Part shown: positions 1 to 12,459 of the stretch, piece by piece
Numbering within the stretch: position 1 is the first letter of the stretch
Layout: each line of letters begins with the position of its first letter
NCBI RefSeq assembly: GCF_016808335.1
Contig: NC_053153.1
Location: 19,045,033-19,109,032 of the forward strand
Direction of reading: 5' to 3'
Source of the DNA: Panicum virgatum
Lineage: Eukaryota > Streptophyta > Magnoliopsida > Poales > Poaceae
DNA length: 64,000 bases
Translations under genes and position numbers: made by a program
The notes under the pieces: generated by a model
Told to the model about the DNA's origin: nothing
Databases searched by the model: none
What the model saw: only the letters and a program-made list of their open reading frames with translations

Positions 1-2971
1 AGTAGAGAGAAATCAGCAGACAAAAGTTGATTTCGATCAACTCTATAGATAAAGTTTTGAGCTTACTCAACTGCATTATTGAGGTTAAGAAAGAGAAAAG
101 CTTGCGTCATTGTAACCTTTTGGTTGATATAGAAAAGAGACGCAACTGTTTTCGAAAAGTTTTGGTTTCTCTCACTAAAGTTTTGCGAATATTGTAATTC
201 ATTAAATTTTTTGATTAAATTGGAACCAACGGAAAGATTTAATCAGAAAAGAAAGTATATGTGCATGTTTTGGTCATTATGACTAAAATTTTATTACTAT
301 AAAGTGTTCTTCTTGTCCTTCAACAGTAAAGATAATGGTGACATAAGTTAGACACATGTTAAATTTGACCAACGTTGAATTAAATATGTGTGTAAGCATA
401 ATTTTTGGATTTATTTCTGAAATTATGGTATTGATTGTTACCAGTGCATTTAAAGTTTTATACCGCATGTCGGGAAAAGGTTTTGGCACTTGTGCCATTC
501 ATATCCTGCATGGCAGGGAAAGTCTTTGTGATGACTCATGTGCTATTTGAGTATCACATAAAAGTAAAGAAGTCTGGGGGAGTTTTTAAAGTTATCTCAG
601 CAATTCTCATGCACTACTATAGTGGCATGTTTGGATAGTGACTTGAAAAGAATCAAAGGACAAAAAGAAAGTTGTATGCGAACCAAGATTGCAAGCATGA
701 CTTGCAAAAGTATAGCAACATGAAGAACTTATGAGTTCTTGAAAGTGCAACAAATGAAGAACTCTGAGGAGCTCTTGAAAAGAAACATGAAAATGGTACT
801 CCCATTGTTTTGCATGACTTGATCATGTGAATAAACAAGTAACGGAAGGCTCCTCGTTCACAGTGTTGGAAATAGTTTCGAAATTATGGCAACAAAGTTT
901 ATGCCACATTTCGAGGGGGAGAAAGGTTAGAAGGACAAGAAAGATTGAGATTACGAAAGAAAATTCCCCTCAAAGTTAAATACAATGTATTTTTAAAGCA
1001 AGAATGATCTATTAAAGAAGTATATGGCCGAAAAGGGAGTACAGCGGTCATAATATTGATACCCCAACAATAAAGTAAGTGAAATTTCTGGAGTTTTCAG
1101 CTCCAAATAGGGAGAAAAGATAGTTAAGCCTCAAATCAACCGAAAAGAAAAGGTGGTGCTTGAAGCACCCTATGAGGCTTGTAAAGACTGAACCCAAACA
1201 CAAGCTCGAAGATATTCCATTTTTACAATAGATGGGATAATCTGGGGGAGTAAGTATGCCGAGAACTAAGGCTTGAAGAGAAGTGAGACTGCATATTCAC
1301 TCCTATGATTCAAGCACTACAGGCGTTGAATGAATGACAGAAATTGAGGTGTCTCATTCATCGAGGTGGCAAGAAGCCATAAAAGATGTCATGAGACCTA
1401 TAAGTTTCAAATTTATTTTGGAACATAGAATAAGTTCCTAACGGAGCCAAGACAGTAGGTCATAATGGGTCTACAAGATTAAATGTGACTTCAGAGGGAA
1501 CATGGAAAGTCACTAAGTACGACTTGTGGGCAAAAGATTTATGCAAAGAAAAGAATAAATTATAATGAGATATTTTATGGAGTCTCATGAAAGGATTCTT
1601 TTAGAATCATAAAATGACATCGGTCATACTATGTTGGAGCAATATCTCCTAACGGAGATTTGTACGAGAAAGTATATACATGACATAACCAAATGGTTTT
1701 ATTGTAGAAAGAAAAGAACATTGTGATACCACCTGATGAAATTAGATTACAGAATAATGGTATCTAAAGTTTTATGAGAATAAAGAAAGTTTTGAATTTT
1801 AATTAAAGGTCAAGACGATAAATTGCAAATATGCAAAGCTTAAAGATGGGAAAATACTTTCCTACAAAGTTCAAAGAAGGTTATTATGACCTCTAGTTTT
1901 GATAAGATAATCTCGGTGAAGAATCATTCGCTCAAGGAATGGAAATTACTGAGATAAAAGAAAAAAGGGGGTATCAGGACTATTGCAGAGAGCATACTTA
2001 GAAAAGAGTTCTAAAGATATATATATTATGCATGCGAGTAACCTGCACCTGTCCTATTGTCAAGGGTAATAGTTTTTGAATTTTCAGAATTCCAGGAACC
2101 GTTATATGATCGATCAAAAGAAAAAGATTCCATGTGCTTCAGTTGTTGGAAGCAAAATTAGTGCTCAAAAGAATTTACCCTGACATAGCGTAAGTATCCG
2201 GGAAATTTTGGCAGAAGTCCAGTCCAGCAATAGATCACTGAAATGGAGTTATAGAATGTTTTGCAATTTTGCAAAGTATTGTCAGCCTCGTGCTAAGTAA
2301 GAAAGGAACATGTACTCTCAAAAGGTTGTGAGTAAAAGAATTAAGTTTTGTCGAGTTTAGTGAAGCCCACAGTAGTAGCTAACACTCACGTTTGGAGTTT
2401 TATTGTGGAAAGGCTCCAAAGCAAAATAGTTGTGATATTGTGGGTCGTGTACCCAAAGTTTAGCATTATATGAGACTACAGGACAGGCAAAATGATTAAG
2501 GAAACCATTACCCGGAATTGATAATGGTAGACAACAGCAATATACCATTCAAATGTTTTCACTCCTATGGCAACATGTCAAGTGTGCTGCCAAACACATT
2601 GACAATGGGTTATATGTTGCAAAGGAGAAAATCCAGAATCATATGAAATCATGGAGCACCAAAGTATCAAGCAAGTGCTTGCGGATCCGCTTACCAAAGG
2701 CCTATCACCCAAGTCGACATGGGTTTTACGGGAGACCTACGATTTCTGGATTACTAAAAGGCCCAAAGAAAAGTTGAGGTCTTGTTTCAATACAGAAAGG
2801 TGCATTGTGGCTGTTAATCTGATGGTAACTGATAACTGTCATGACGAGACATGCCCTACGTACTGATCTGCAATGAGACGAGGACCAAAAGCAAAGCAAG
2901 TGAAGAGAAAGAAAAGAAGTTAAGTCCAAGTTGAATAGTTTAAAGTACAAAGTTGAGATCAAGGGGGAGAA
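1..2971 (+). mobile_element. Decayed Ty1-copia retrotransposon, internal region
   Basis: No long open frame survives, but short translated stretches match the end of a copia pol gene in the expected order. Near 2120-2150 one reads KKIPCASVVGS, the start of the conserved reverse-transcriptase C-terminal block. Near 2590-2720 one reads KHID, VAKEKIQNH and then, in another frame, VLADPLTKGL, the end of the RNase H domain. A purine-rich tract (aagggggaga, 2961-2970) follows directly, as expected of a polypurine tract before a 3' LTR. The many frame changes and stops show an old, dead copy. The left end is outside the window, so its length and 5' LTR are unknown. Confidence 0.75.
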
Positions 2972-3375
2972 TATTGGATTGATCTCCAAGACTTGGTCAT
3001 GGGACCAAGTCCAACTTCCCCTAATCACGCCCTGATCGGGGGCACTAATCATCATTAAAGTAGTGGGCCCCTTCTGTCAGCGCCACAACTATAAGAACCC
3101 TGTTGAGGAGGGCACGCAAACCAACGTTTGCTGGTACCTCATCTATGCGGGAATCAGTCCGATCACGAAGAGCGCTGTACATATGGATGACCCCTACCAC
3201 CACCGTCACTGCGCCTCACCGCCGGTCGCCACTGCACTGCACTGCAGCGACGATCTTCATCTACACCGACGAGTTTCATCCTCCACTTCCACAGCCTATG
3301 GTGTCTCTGCTCTCTCCCTCTCCTCTCTCTCTAATTCATGTACTTGAGAACCCCTGTTTTATCCAAAAGTAAAGT
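2972..3375 (+). repeat. Probable 3' LTR of the decayed copia element
   Basis: The sequence begins tattggattga directly after the polypurine tract, probably a mutated TGTTGG LTR start. A TATA-like stretch (aactataagaacc) lies near 3088. The right end near 3375 is an estimate, because no second copy is in the window to define it. The short open frames at 3063-3372 lie inside this LTR and are not genes. Confidence 0.5.
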
Positions 3376-4640
3376 AAGTTCCAACTCAATCTACTCCTAG
3401 AGATAATAAAGGATCTATCAAGCACATCATTTAAACTAACGGTTGAACTAAGCACATGTCAAACGCATACAGATGTACCACGTGAAGAAAAAACTATGGA
3501 TCTGAATAAAAAGTGTATTGAGAAACATATAGCTGACTTGTTAAAGATAAGTAAGTATTGTGTTAGAGAGAGAGAGAGATAGAGAGATATGTTATAAAAT
3601 AAATCTTGGATGGTCCTCCCATGCTTTTAGTTTGATGACTGCGCAAATGTTAAGCAAGAAGGTAAGTACTGATTCAAGCTGCTGAATTACTTTTTCCAAA
3701 CCTGACCGTTCCCACTGCAAGGGGAAGTACGTGTACATGTCTGCTCAGAATGCTCGTTATGTTGACTGGTTTACTCATGCGTCGACGTCATGTTTCACTG
3801 CACCAGTTGCGCATTGCCGCTCGTTTTGGACCGCATGGTCGGGTTTGAAAACTAAGGCTACGCTACAATTCAGCGCTAGATCAGTTTGTAACGATCTCTA
3901 GAAGAGACGACATGTATGCATTACTGGCAACTAAGACAGCATAAGGTCTAGGGCATTACACTTTTTTTATTACTAACTGAACAGATGCAAGTTCCTAGTT
4001 CACCACCTACTCACTGACGATCTGCTTCGTTACGAAGTTATAATAATAAGCTACGACTGCGGCAAGAAAAGAAACGCAGACATGCACTGCACGAAATAAA
4101 ACTCTAACTAACCTCAATTACGTACCAGCCAGGTCAACTACTAATGACGTCGTTGTATAGCTAGCTAGCCTTCCCGGCCTGCCTGCTGTCAGTCTGTCAC
4201 GATCGACCGCAACTACTGATGTAACTGCCGACGCCAGCCGCCCGGCAGGCTTCAACCGGTCGAGCACGATCTGCTACGTTTCTGGAGGCGACTCGCTTGC
4301 TTGGTGCGTCCGCGAGCAGCGCGCGCGGACAGGCGACGTGAACGCGCCTGCCGCGACACTGCAAGCTTGGACTGCCGTACACAAAAGAAACGAAACGCTT
4401 GGCTGAATCCCAACGCCTCGTCAGAGATTCAGCAGGCGATAAATGCCGTAGGTCGAGTCAGTCGAGCGACGATCCATGGGCTGCCGGCCGGCGAGCTGAC
4501 CGACGATCGAGACAGCCTTGTCGTCGTCGATGAGGTATTCTGTGACGATTATTGGGAAAACTAAGGTTCACTAGTTCCGATCGACGAGTTTAATTTGTCA
4601 AAGATGCAGCAGGCAGGCTCGTGGAGGGGCCGGGACAGAG
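3376..4640. other. Intergenic region upstream of the HAK gene
   Basis: This is the spacer and upstream region of the potassium transporter. It contains a short GA-rich microsatellite near 3565-3590 and otherwise single-copy-looking DNA that becomes GC-rich after 4200. I see no coding region or recognisable transposon end. Confidence 0.5.
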
Positions 4641-4644
4641 AGCC

Positions 4645-4651
4645 TATAAAA
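4645..4651 (+). promoter_or_regulatory. TATA box of the HAK gene
   Basis: tataaaa lies about 100-135 bp upstream of the two candidate start codons, in a GC-rich setting. A transcription start near 4675 would give a 5' leader of about 70-105 nt. This is position-based inference. Confidence 0.6.
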
Positions 4652-4779
4652 GGGAGCCCTGGCTGTTGAGCTCGTTCTAGAGCTCCGATCGGACAGCAAG
4701 TGCTGCAACCAACCAGTGCTGCACTAGCTCGGACAGCTCCTCCATGCGATTCCATAGCGACGCAGATTCAGCATCAGGT

Positions 4780-7700
4780 ATGGCCCAAGCAGCAGCAGCT
4801 GCTGATCATGACGGCGGAAGCAAGGAATTAGAGATCGTCATCGGCGACCTCGAGCAGAGCGAGGTCGACGACGCGCCGCCGGAGATGCGGCGGCAGGACT
4901 CGCTGTACGCGGCCGCGACCAGAGCCGCCGGCGCGAGCCAGCACGGGCAGGATGGCTGGGCTCGGACGGCGCGGCTGGCGTTCCAGTGCGTGGGCATCCT
5001 GTACGGCGACATTGGCACGTCGCCGCTGTTCGTCTACTCGAGCACGTTCCGCGACGGCGTCGGCCACCCGGACGACCTGCTCGGCGCGCTCTCCCTCATC
5101 ATCTACAGCTTCCTCCTCTTCACCGTCATCAAGTACGTCTACATCGCCCTCCGAGCCAACGACGACGGCGATGGTCAGTACCGTGTAACTAACCTTCGCA
5201 TGCATGCTTTATATAAGATTTTCATCATTTCCTCCTACACACACAAACACACACACACACACAAAACAAAAGTAGTAAAAACTCAACAGATAATAAATAG
5301 TAACAGGAACAGTAGCTAGTAAGAACAGGCAAACAGTAACCCCAAGAAATTGAATCGATTCCTTCATTTCTTCAGGAGGGACGTTCGCCCTCTACACTCT
5401 GATTTCGCGCCACGCGAAGGTCAGCCTCATCCCAAACCAGCAGGCTGAGGACGAGCTCGTCTCCTACAACCGCGGCAAGCCGCCCGCGACGCTGAGGAGA
5501 GCGCAGTGGATGAAGGAGCTGCTCGAGACCAACAAGGCCGTAAAGATCTCGCTCTTCCTGCTCACCATGCTCGCCACCGCCATGGTTATCAGCGACGCCA
5601 TTCTAACTCCTGCAATTTCAGGTACGGTAAAATCATCTTCAGTACATTATTATCGTTTGCCGTTGTCTTGAGTGAATTCAAAGGAAGCATTCTTAACTTC
5701 TTAAGTCTACTTTGCATAGCCTAACATAGTTTTTCTTTCTTTTCCTGAAAACGTGTCAGTTCTCTCTGCGGTTGGCGGTCTAAAAGAGAAGGCACCTTAT
5801 CTTACAACAGGTATGAGAACAAAAAAGAACTCAAAAGTCATGCTACTAGATTCACTTTATCTGACAAATCCTTGGATCGAAGTCGAAGTAGGGACAGAAT
5901 ATTGTCACACTAGAAATCTCAAAAATCTTGTTTCCACACGCTTACTGTTTATGAGCTAGTATGACATCTCCACCAACGAACAAACTGAAAAATTGGAGCG
6001 AGGCTGTCATTGTTAGCAATTAATGGTCCAGCCAATCTACGAGGTCGTTACACCTTTACCATCCATTTTTTCTTGTCTACGTTTGAAGAAAAAATAGTTT
6101 GATCGATCGAGACAATTTTAATAAATGCACAAAAATGTATTCATTGATTGGATATAATCTATCACCAAGGAAAATGTCCATATTTAAGGGTAATGGATGA
6201 CTCTATAGAAGGAAAATATACAAACCTAGAACATGACTCTCCATGCCTTTGCTATCGATTTTCAAATCCGCCGACCATCTAGGCAACTGATCGAAGACTT
6301 AGAGTGTACTGTCGCCGTTAGCAGTTACTTGTGTGGTCCAGCCTACTAAGAAGTTTCTATGTGGTTGTTGGCGCCTGTATCGTTGTTGTCATCTAGCTAG
6401 CCCAATGAGATGAACAAGATTCAGTGCCCGTTTGAACTGCACACAACCAGCAATTCGCTCTAGCACATAACCGGTGTGAATGTACACACCTCACTGAGTA
6501 GAACAACCTTTGCACACGCTATTCGCTCTAGCACCACTCGTCCTAATCGTATCATGGAAATAGGTCGGTCGGCCTCTGTGGATTATCTTCACAAACATTT
6601 TTTTCTCCAAAAACATTTGATAGAGACGATGATGGACAAGGACATTCTTTTTTATATATCTTGGCACTTTCAGAGGACTTGTGACCCTCTAGAAACACTC
6701 GGTCGACATTTTCATGTACCATAAATCATGAAAATCCACTTAGAAGAAAATATGGAATGAGTGATTTCCTAGGGCATATGAAGTTGATGTGCATTCATGA
6801 CACTGACCTATGACATTCTCCACAGATGAGATAGTTTGGATCACTGTGGGAATTTTGGTGGTGTTGTTCGCGATCCAGAGGTTCGGCACTGACAAAGTCG
6901 GTTACCTGTTCGCCCCGGTCATCCTACTTTGGCTTCTCCTCATTGGGGGAGTTGGGGTCTACAACCTGATAAAGTATGATACCGGTGCACTCAGGGCCTT
7001 CAACCTGAAATACATCATCGATTACTTCAGAAGGAACAAGAAGAAAGGATGGGTCTCCCTTGGTGGCATACTCCTTTGCTTCACAGGTATACGTTGTGTG
7101 TCAACAAGTACTGTCCTTCGGAACAATAGTGGTTACTACGTTCAAATCAATTAAGACTATGCACAGAAGGATATACACATACTGAGATAATATTGCGCAA
7201 ATCTCGCAGGCACAGAAGCCCTTTTTGCTGATCTAGGATACTTCAGCATCAGATCAATTCAGGTATATGTACGTAAATGCTTTGGCATTAGTAAGAATCA
7301 AATATCTTATGTGAGAAGCATATAAATTAGACTAAATATAATAAACTCATCTCTTAGACTCTTACAATTAAAAGTATATATCAGAGTAACACTTTATTTC
7401 CTCTACTTTTTTTTTAATCGGGTCTTTCCTCTACTTCAGCTAAGCTTTGGCTTCGGTTTAGTCCCATCAGTGTTACTTGCTTATATTGGGCAAGCAGCAT
7501 ATTTGAGAGTACACCCAGAGAATGTAGCTAACACTTTCTATAGGTCAACTCCAGGTATGTGTAAAATCCACGTGATATCTCACTTGTACATATATGTATA
7601 AAGTTGAATTCTTTATCGAGGTTTTTATATATCCACTTGGATGCAGTCTCGTTATTCTGGCCCACATTCATCCTCGCGATAGCGGCGTCGATCATTGGAA

Positions 7701-9212
7701 GCCAAGCCATGATATCCTGTGCCTTCGCAACCATTTCCCATTCCCAAACACTCAGTTGCTTTCCGAGAGTTAAGATACTGCACACCTCAAGGCAATACTC
7801 AGGCCAGTTATACATCCCTGAAGTAAACTACTTACTCTGCTTGGGTGCTTGCCTTGTCACAATCGGCTTCAAGACAACCGTCGTCATTGGGGAAGCTCAT
7901 GGTAAGATCCTAAGAATTTCTCATCAAGTAGTTGCATCTTTCTGTTTGAATAATTAAGATCAATTATGTCCATATGTTTAAATCTTGCTACAGAAATGTG
8001 ATGATGTCTCTCCCTTGGGTCCATGCAGGTATATGCGTTGTTCTTGTGATGATCATCACAACACTCCTGTTGACGATAGTGATGCTCCTAATATGGAAGA
8101 TCAGCATATGGTGGATTGCAGTGTTCTTCATCGTTTTCATATCATCGGAGTTAATCTACCTATCTGCTATCCTGTATCGATTTGCGCACGGCGCATATGT
8201 GCCTGTGGCAATGTCAGCGGTCCTGATGGCAGTGATGATTGTATGGCATTATGTCCATGTGAAGAAATACAATTTTGAGCTCGAGCACTCTGTGCCTCGA
8301 GACAAAGTGAAGGAACTCCTTGGGCGCCGTGACATTCAGAGAGTCCCTGGGATAGGCCTCTTCTACAATGAGTTGGTTCAGGGCATACCACCGGTGTTCC
8401 CTCACCTGATTGAGAAGATCCCTTCCATCCATTCAGTGCTCATTTTCGTCTCCATGAAGCACTTGCCAATTCCATCGGTTGACATGTCAGAGCGCTTCCT
8501 CTTTAGACAGGTAGATAGAGAAGATTATAAGGTATTCCAATGCGTGGCACGATACGGGTACCGAGACCCCTTCGAGGAGGCCAAGGATTTTGTTGATAAA
8601 CTTGTAGAGTATCTCCAGTACTACATTCGGGATGTCAACCTCTATGGTGTGGGTTCTGAGCCAACGTTGATACAGTCATCCAGCTACCGTAGCTGTCGTG
8701 CTGAGAGCTTTGGCACCCATGAAAAACCCTCAGTAAAGGCAGTATATGCTGAGGAAATGCTCACACCGGCTGAGTCATTCTCAGAGCACACGAGACAAGC
8801 TAGTGGAAAGAGCAAGCATTTTACACAATTCCAGGTGACTAGTCTATAGCACGACTATTATCTAAAAATGAATTCATTTTATTGGTATCCATTTATTATA
8901 TTTTGTGCTTAAATAATTATGGTAGCACTCATATATACTTGTTTAATTTTGTGTCAGGGAGAGAAGATGAACGTAGTAGAGATGATGAAGATTCAACAGG
9001 AGCAACAGGCTATTCTTGAAGAGATGAACAAGGGTGTGGTGTACATATTTGGAGAGAGTGAGGTGGTAGCAAGACCCCACTCCTCGCTCCTTAAGAAGAT
9101 CGTTGTCAACTACATATACTCATTTCTTAGAAAGAACTCGAGAAATGGTGAGAAGATGATGTCGATCCCCCGTCGTCAGGTCCTAAAGGTCGGAATCTCA
9201 TATGAAATCTAA
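4780..9212 (+). CDS. HAK: HAK/KUP/KT family potassium transporter
   Basis: Multi-pass membrane protein for high-affinity K+ (proton-coupled) uptake. Nine exons join in frame with GT-AG borders: 4780-5173, 5376-5621, 5760-5810, 6826-7086, 7210-7262, 7440-7554, 7647-7901, 8029-8834 and 8958-9212, giving about 811 aa, usual for the family. Exon 1 encodes the family signature GILYGDIGTSPLF, exon 1/2 rebuilds DGDGGTFALY, exon 2/3 ISDAILTPAIS, and exon 5 GTEALFADLG. Exon 8 holds the last membrane segments and the long cytosolic tail. An in-frame ATG at 4744 would add 12 residues, but the 4780 ATG has the better context (G at -3 and +4). No stops or frameshifts were found, so the gene looks functional. 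The N-terminus suggests the HAK5/HAK1-type clade, but I cannot assign the orthologue. Confidence 0.93.
5237..5265. repeat. CA microsatellite in HAK intron 1
   Basis: A run of (AC)n with one interruption lies in the 202-bp first intron. It is likely length-polymorphic. Confidence 0.8.
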
Positions 9213-9691
9213 GAAATGTCGATGAAGAATAGGATATTGATTGCTCATAACAGCACACAACTTTATTTGATGCCAAGAAAGACACTATCAAATGTGTTTC
9301 CTTCTTCATGGAAATCATTATCTTAAAGGGATGCAATACATATTTTGGAGTTCAGCAGATGATTTAACCTTGAATCAGCAATCTGCAACAATCACAACAG
9401 CGAGATGGAAACTTTTGCATGAATTTACGTTGGTTATCCACAGAGCAAACAGAGAAATTATTTTCCAGGAAATAGCCAGAAGCTGCCCTTTGGTTTTCTT
9501 TGACTTTACCTTCTTTTATTTTTGTTCTTGGTTGTACATACTTTCTTCCCTTGAAATATATTGTAAATTTGCAGGGACTTGCTGAAAACCAAGTTTTTTT
9601 CCAACTTTTGGCTTCTAGCTTTTGTAATAAAATATGAGCTTCTGAGCACCCAAAAAGCTAAAAAAACACTTGTCAACTTTCATTTAAAAAA

Positions 9692-10851
9692 GGAAAAAGT
9701 CCTATTTTCAACCCTGAACTTTCACGATCGTCTGATTTTCAACCCGAAACTCCTAAATCAGACATCCTGCACCCTCGAACTAACGAAACCGTGCAAATTA
9801 CCCCCCTAAACAGAATCCACCCCGGTTTTCAGCCACGTCACCCGTCCACGTGGCGCTAGTGGCCAGATCAGCTTTCTCCTTTTACCATCTCCTCTCTCTT
9901 TCTCACAGACAGGTGGGCCACCACCTCTCCTCTCTCTTCTTGTTGTTGTCGCCTGCTCTGTCTTCCTCCTCCACCATCACCCACCGCCGCCTGCGCCTAC
10001 CGCAGACTCGCGCCGCCTCCTGCCCTCTTCTCCATCTTCCTCCACCGCCTGCGCCTGCACCGCCGCGGCCCGCTCCACTTCCTCCGCCACTTCCCGTGCC
10101 TGTTCCACCTCCGCCCCCGCTCCTGCTCTCCCTCTCGCTGACCCCCGCCGCCGCGGACCTCCTCGTCGTGGCCAGCTCCCCCACCGATGTGGCACGGACA
10201 CTCCACCGCCTGCTTGCGATGTCTATGTCTCGTGCCCTGTCCCTCCGCGTCGTCTTCCGTGTCTAGCGCGAGCCGGCGGCACCGGCAGCCACGGCGTCGA
10301 CCTGGCGACCTCGCCGCGCGCGGAGGGGGCGAGGAGGGAGGCCACCAGCGCGGCGCGCATGGGGGCTAGTCGAAAGCGGCAAGGGACGGGGTGGGCGGGC
10401 GGGTGGGGTTGGGGGGGATGTGGAGCTAGAGGACAGGAGGCGGCGCCAGAGGCCGAGGAGGCAGCAGGGGCAATGGAGCGAGCGAAGGAGCCTACGCGCA
10501 GCGGCGGAGGAGGGTGGGGCCGGGAGGAGCGAGCAAGCCAAGAAGGGGGGTAAGGTGAGGCGGAGCGGGATGGCGGAGGAGGAAGACAGCCGCAGTGAGA
10601 AAAGAGAGGAGAGGTGGATGGCCCACCTGTCTGTGAGAGAAAGAGAGAGGAGAGGGTAAAAGGAGAAAAGCTTATGTGGCCACTAGCGCCATGTGGACTG
10701 GTGATGTGGCTGAAAACCGGGGTGGATTCGGTTTTGGGGGGGTAATTTGCACGGTTTCGTTAGTTCGAGGGTGCAGGATGTCTGGTTTAGAAGTTCCGGG
10801 TTGAAAATTGGACGACCCTGAAAGTTCAGAGTTGAAAATAGGACTTTTCCC
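9692..10851. mobile_element. Mutator-like element with long terminal inverted repeats and GC-rich cargo
   Basis: The ends read ggaaaaagtcc at the left and, as reverse complement, gggaaaagtcc at the right. Inverted similarity extends about 250-285 bp inward (9692 to about 9970, and about 10568 to 10851). A perfect 9-bp target duplication tttaaaaaa flanks it (9683-9691 and 10852-10860), diagnostic of Mutator-like elements. The middle (about 9980-10565) is very GC-rich with proline/arginine-type open frames on both strands. It may be captured gene sequence (Pack-MULE), but I recognise no protein. It lies 480 bp downstream of the HAK stop codon. No transposase is encoded. Confidence 0.85.
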
Positions 10852-10861
10852 TTTAAAAAAA

Positions 10862-11580
10862 CTTCTCAACTAACTTTTCAGTTTTTAGTTCATTTCCTCT
10901 TAGGATAGCTTTCCGACTTTTCAAAAGTAAGATCAACAGTAGTGTTGTTTGTTTTTGCTTCTGAACGTCATAAGCCAGCAAAAGCTAAAGCAAACATACC
11001 CTCAGTTAATCAGACAAACCGTCTCCCAAATCCGTCATAACTCTACTCTCAACCAAAAGCCCGAAGAAAAATATCCACTCTCTAAGATAAGATTCGCTAT
11101 TGTGTGGAGCGCAAACACACTGACCTCTTTTGGCTGAAGCCCTCAAGCATCCCCAAGAAGTAGCGAAACGATCGTGACACCGATGCTAGTAAATCGTTTC
11201 TCCCTCCATTGTGACTTGAAGAACCCTGGATGTTTCTCTAGCTTCTCCTCTGCTTTGCCCTTTACCGTTGGGGTAAACGCGTGTCCCCACCCGGCATCCC
11301 CGGCCTGGCTTCAGCACTGGAACCAGCAGGGGGCGCGACAGTTGGGCCTGCAACGATAGGGCAGAAACGGCTCGGGCCAGGCCGACAGCTCACGAGCACA
11401 GAGGATCCAATGAATTTGTTCTATTCTTTCTGTTCATACCAGGGGTAGAAAAGCACAACGCGGAGTAAATATTCTGCCCCGAAAGGAAATCAAAGCATGA
11501 TGGGCATCTTTGCCACCTCCTGCAGTCCTGCTGGCGAAGCAAAGCCAAAACTTTCTGCTCCTGCAACGACCTGTGTATAG
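10862..11580. other. Intergenic region upstream of the small gene
   Basis: AT-rich up to about 11150, then mixed composition leading into the promoter of the small gene at 11969. No supported coding region. The stretches flanking the Mutator-like element (9590-9680 and 10862-11000) may be halves of an older repeat, which I could not define. Confidence 0.4.
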
Positions 11581-11582
11581 TG

Positions 11583-11589
11583 TATAAAA
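11583..11589 (+). promoter_or_regulatory. TATA box of the small conserved gene
   Basis: tataaaa, about 385 bp upstream of the start codon. The distance would be filled by a 5' leader with an intron, possibly from the gtatct at about 11720 to an acceptor near 11895-11905. Confidence 0.5.
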
Positions 11590-11968
11590 AGACAAGCCTG
11601 CAAGACACGAGCAGGCAGGCAGGCAGAAGCTGAGAGAGGGCAAGCTAAGCTCTCAGCCGTGCTTGCTGCTTGCTTATCCTTGGAGCAAGAGACCGCGAAA
11701 ATCGTCTACTCAAGGAAAAGGTATCTTCAAATTGGCATATATCATTTTTTTCAGAAAAGAATTGTCAGATTTCTCGGCTTTGCGTATGTAATTGCGTCTC
11801 TAATAAGTTCACATCTTTCATTTGTTCGAAAAAAAAAAGTGCACATCTTTCGATTCCACAAGCTGTTTTTTTTTTCTGTTTCCGTTGAGGTCAGTCAGTA
11901 ACTTCCGTTGTGATAGATTCCGTAAGCAGAGTCTCCTCGCTTTGTTCTGGGCGCAGCTCCTCCAATCC

Positions 11969-12223
11969 ATGGGTTCCAAGGACGACGCGCCGACGTGGGC
12001 GGACCAGTGGGGCTCCGGCGACGACGACGGGGCCAGCGCCGGCAACGGCAAGGCGGGCGGTGACAAGAAGACGGTCGCCGGCAACGTGAAGGCGGCGGCG
12101 TCGGGTGGGCTCGTCAAGGCCAAGGCGGCGGCGCTGGTGGGGGCGCACAAGGTCAAGTCCGGGACGAGCAGCGGCATCAAGTGGGTGAAGGAGCAGTACC
12201 AGAAGAGGGCGTCGTCCAAGTGA
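11969..12223 (+). CDS. Small conserved plant protein of unknown function (84 aa)
   Basis: An 84-residue hydrophilic protein starting MGSKDDAPTWADQWGSG. The pattern of an acidic tryptophan-containing start (WADQWGSG), a Gly/Ala/Lys-rich middle, and a C-terminal block with KAKAAALVGAHKVKSGTS followed by GIKWVKEQYQKR matches short uncharacterised proteins that I recall from many flowering plants. There is no signal peptide or membrane segment. The start is the only ATG in frame after an upstream stop, and a TATA box and probable 5'-UTR intron precede it. Some plant databases attach a lipid-synthase name to such proteins, but nothing in the sequence supports that. Intact. Confidence 0.75.
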   Translation: MGSKDDAPTWADQWGSGDDDGASAGNGKAGGDKKTVAGNVKAAASGGLVKAKAAALVGAHKVKSGTSSGIKWVKEQYQKRASSK

Positions 12224-12459
12224 GCCGCCATGCGCGAGGATGTGTTCATCCGTTTGCAGTTGCACTGAGCAATCAGCAATGGGATTTTAACTCCTTTCCT
12301 CTTGTATTGGATTTGGATGTAGACTTTTGGATTGCAATTGGCTGCTTTCTAACTTGTAAGACGATGGCCATTCTTATGATTTTGCGTGTGGTTTTAGTCC
12401 AGATGATTTTGCACAAGTTCATGCTACCTCTCAAAAATAGAGATTACAGTAGAAGCCTT
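12224..12459 (+). other. Probable 3' UTR of the small gene
   Basis: T-rich sequence following the stop codon, with no open frame of interest. It ends at the boundary of the inverted-repeat element. Confidence 0.4.

Noticed and set aside
3063..3372. Overlapping frames of about 90 codons
   Set aside because: They lie within the copia LTR and resemble no protein.
4806..5205. Long open frames on both strands over the first HAK exon
   Set aside because: They are shadows of the GC-rich exon; only the + frame gives the HAK signature.
9850..10266. 138-codon Pro-rich frame
   Set aside because: It starts inside the terminal inverted repeat of a Mutator-like element and has no recognisable domain.
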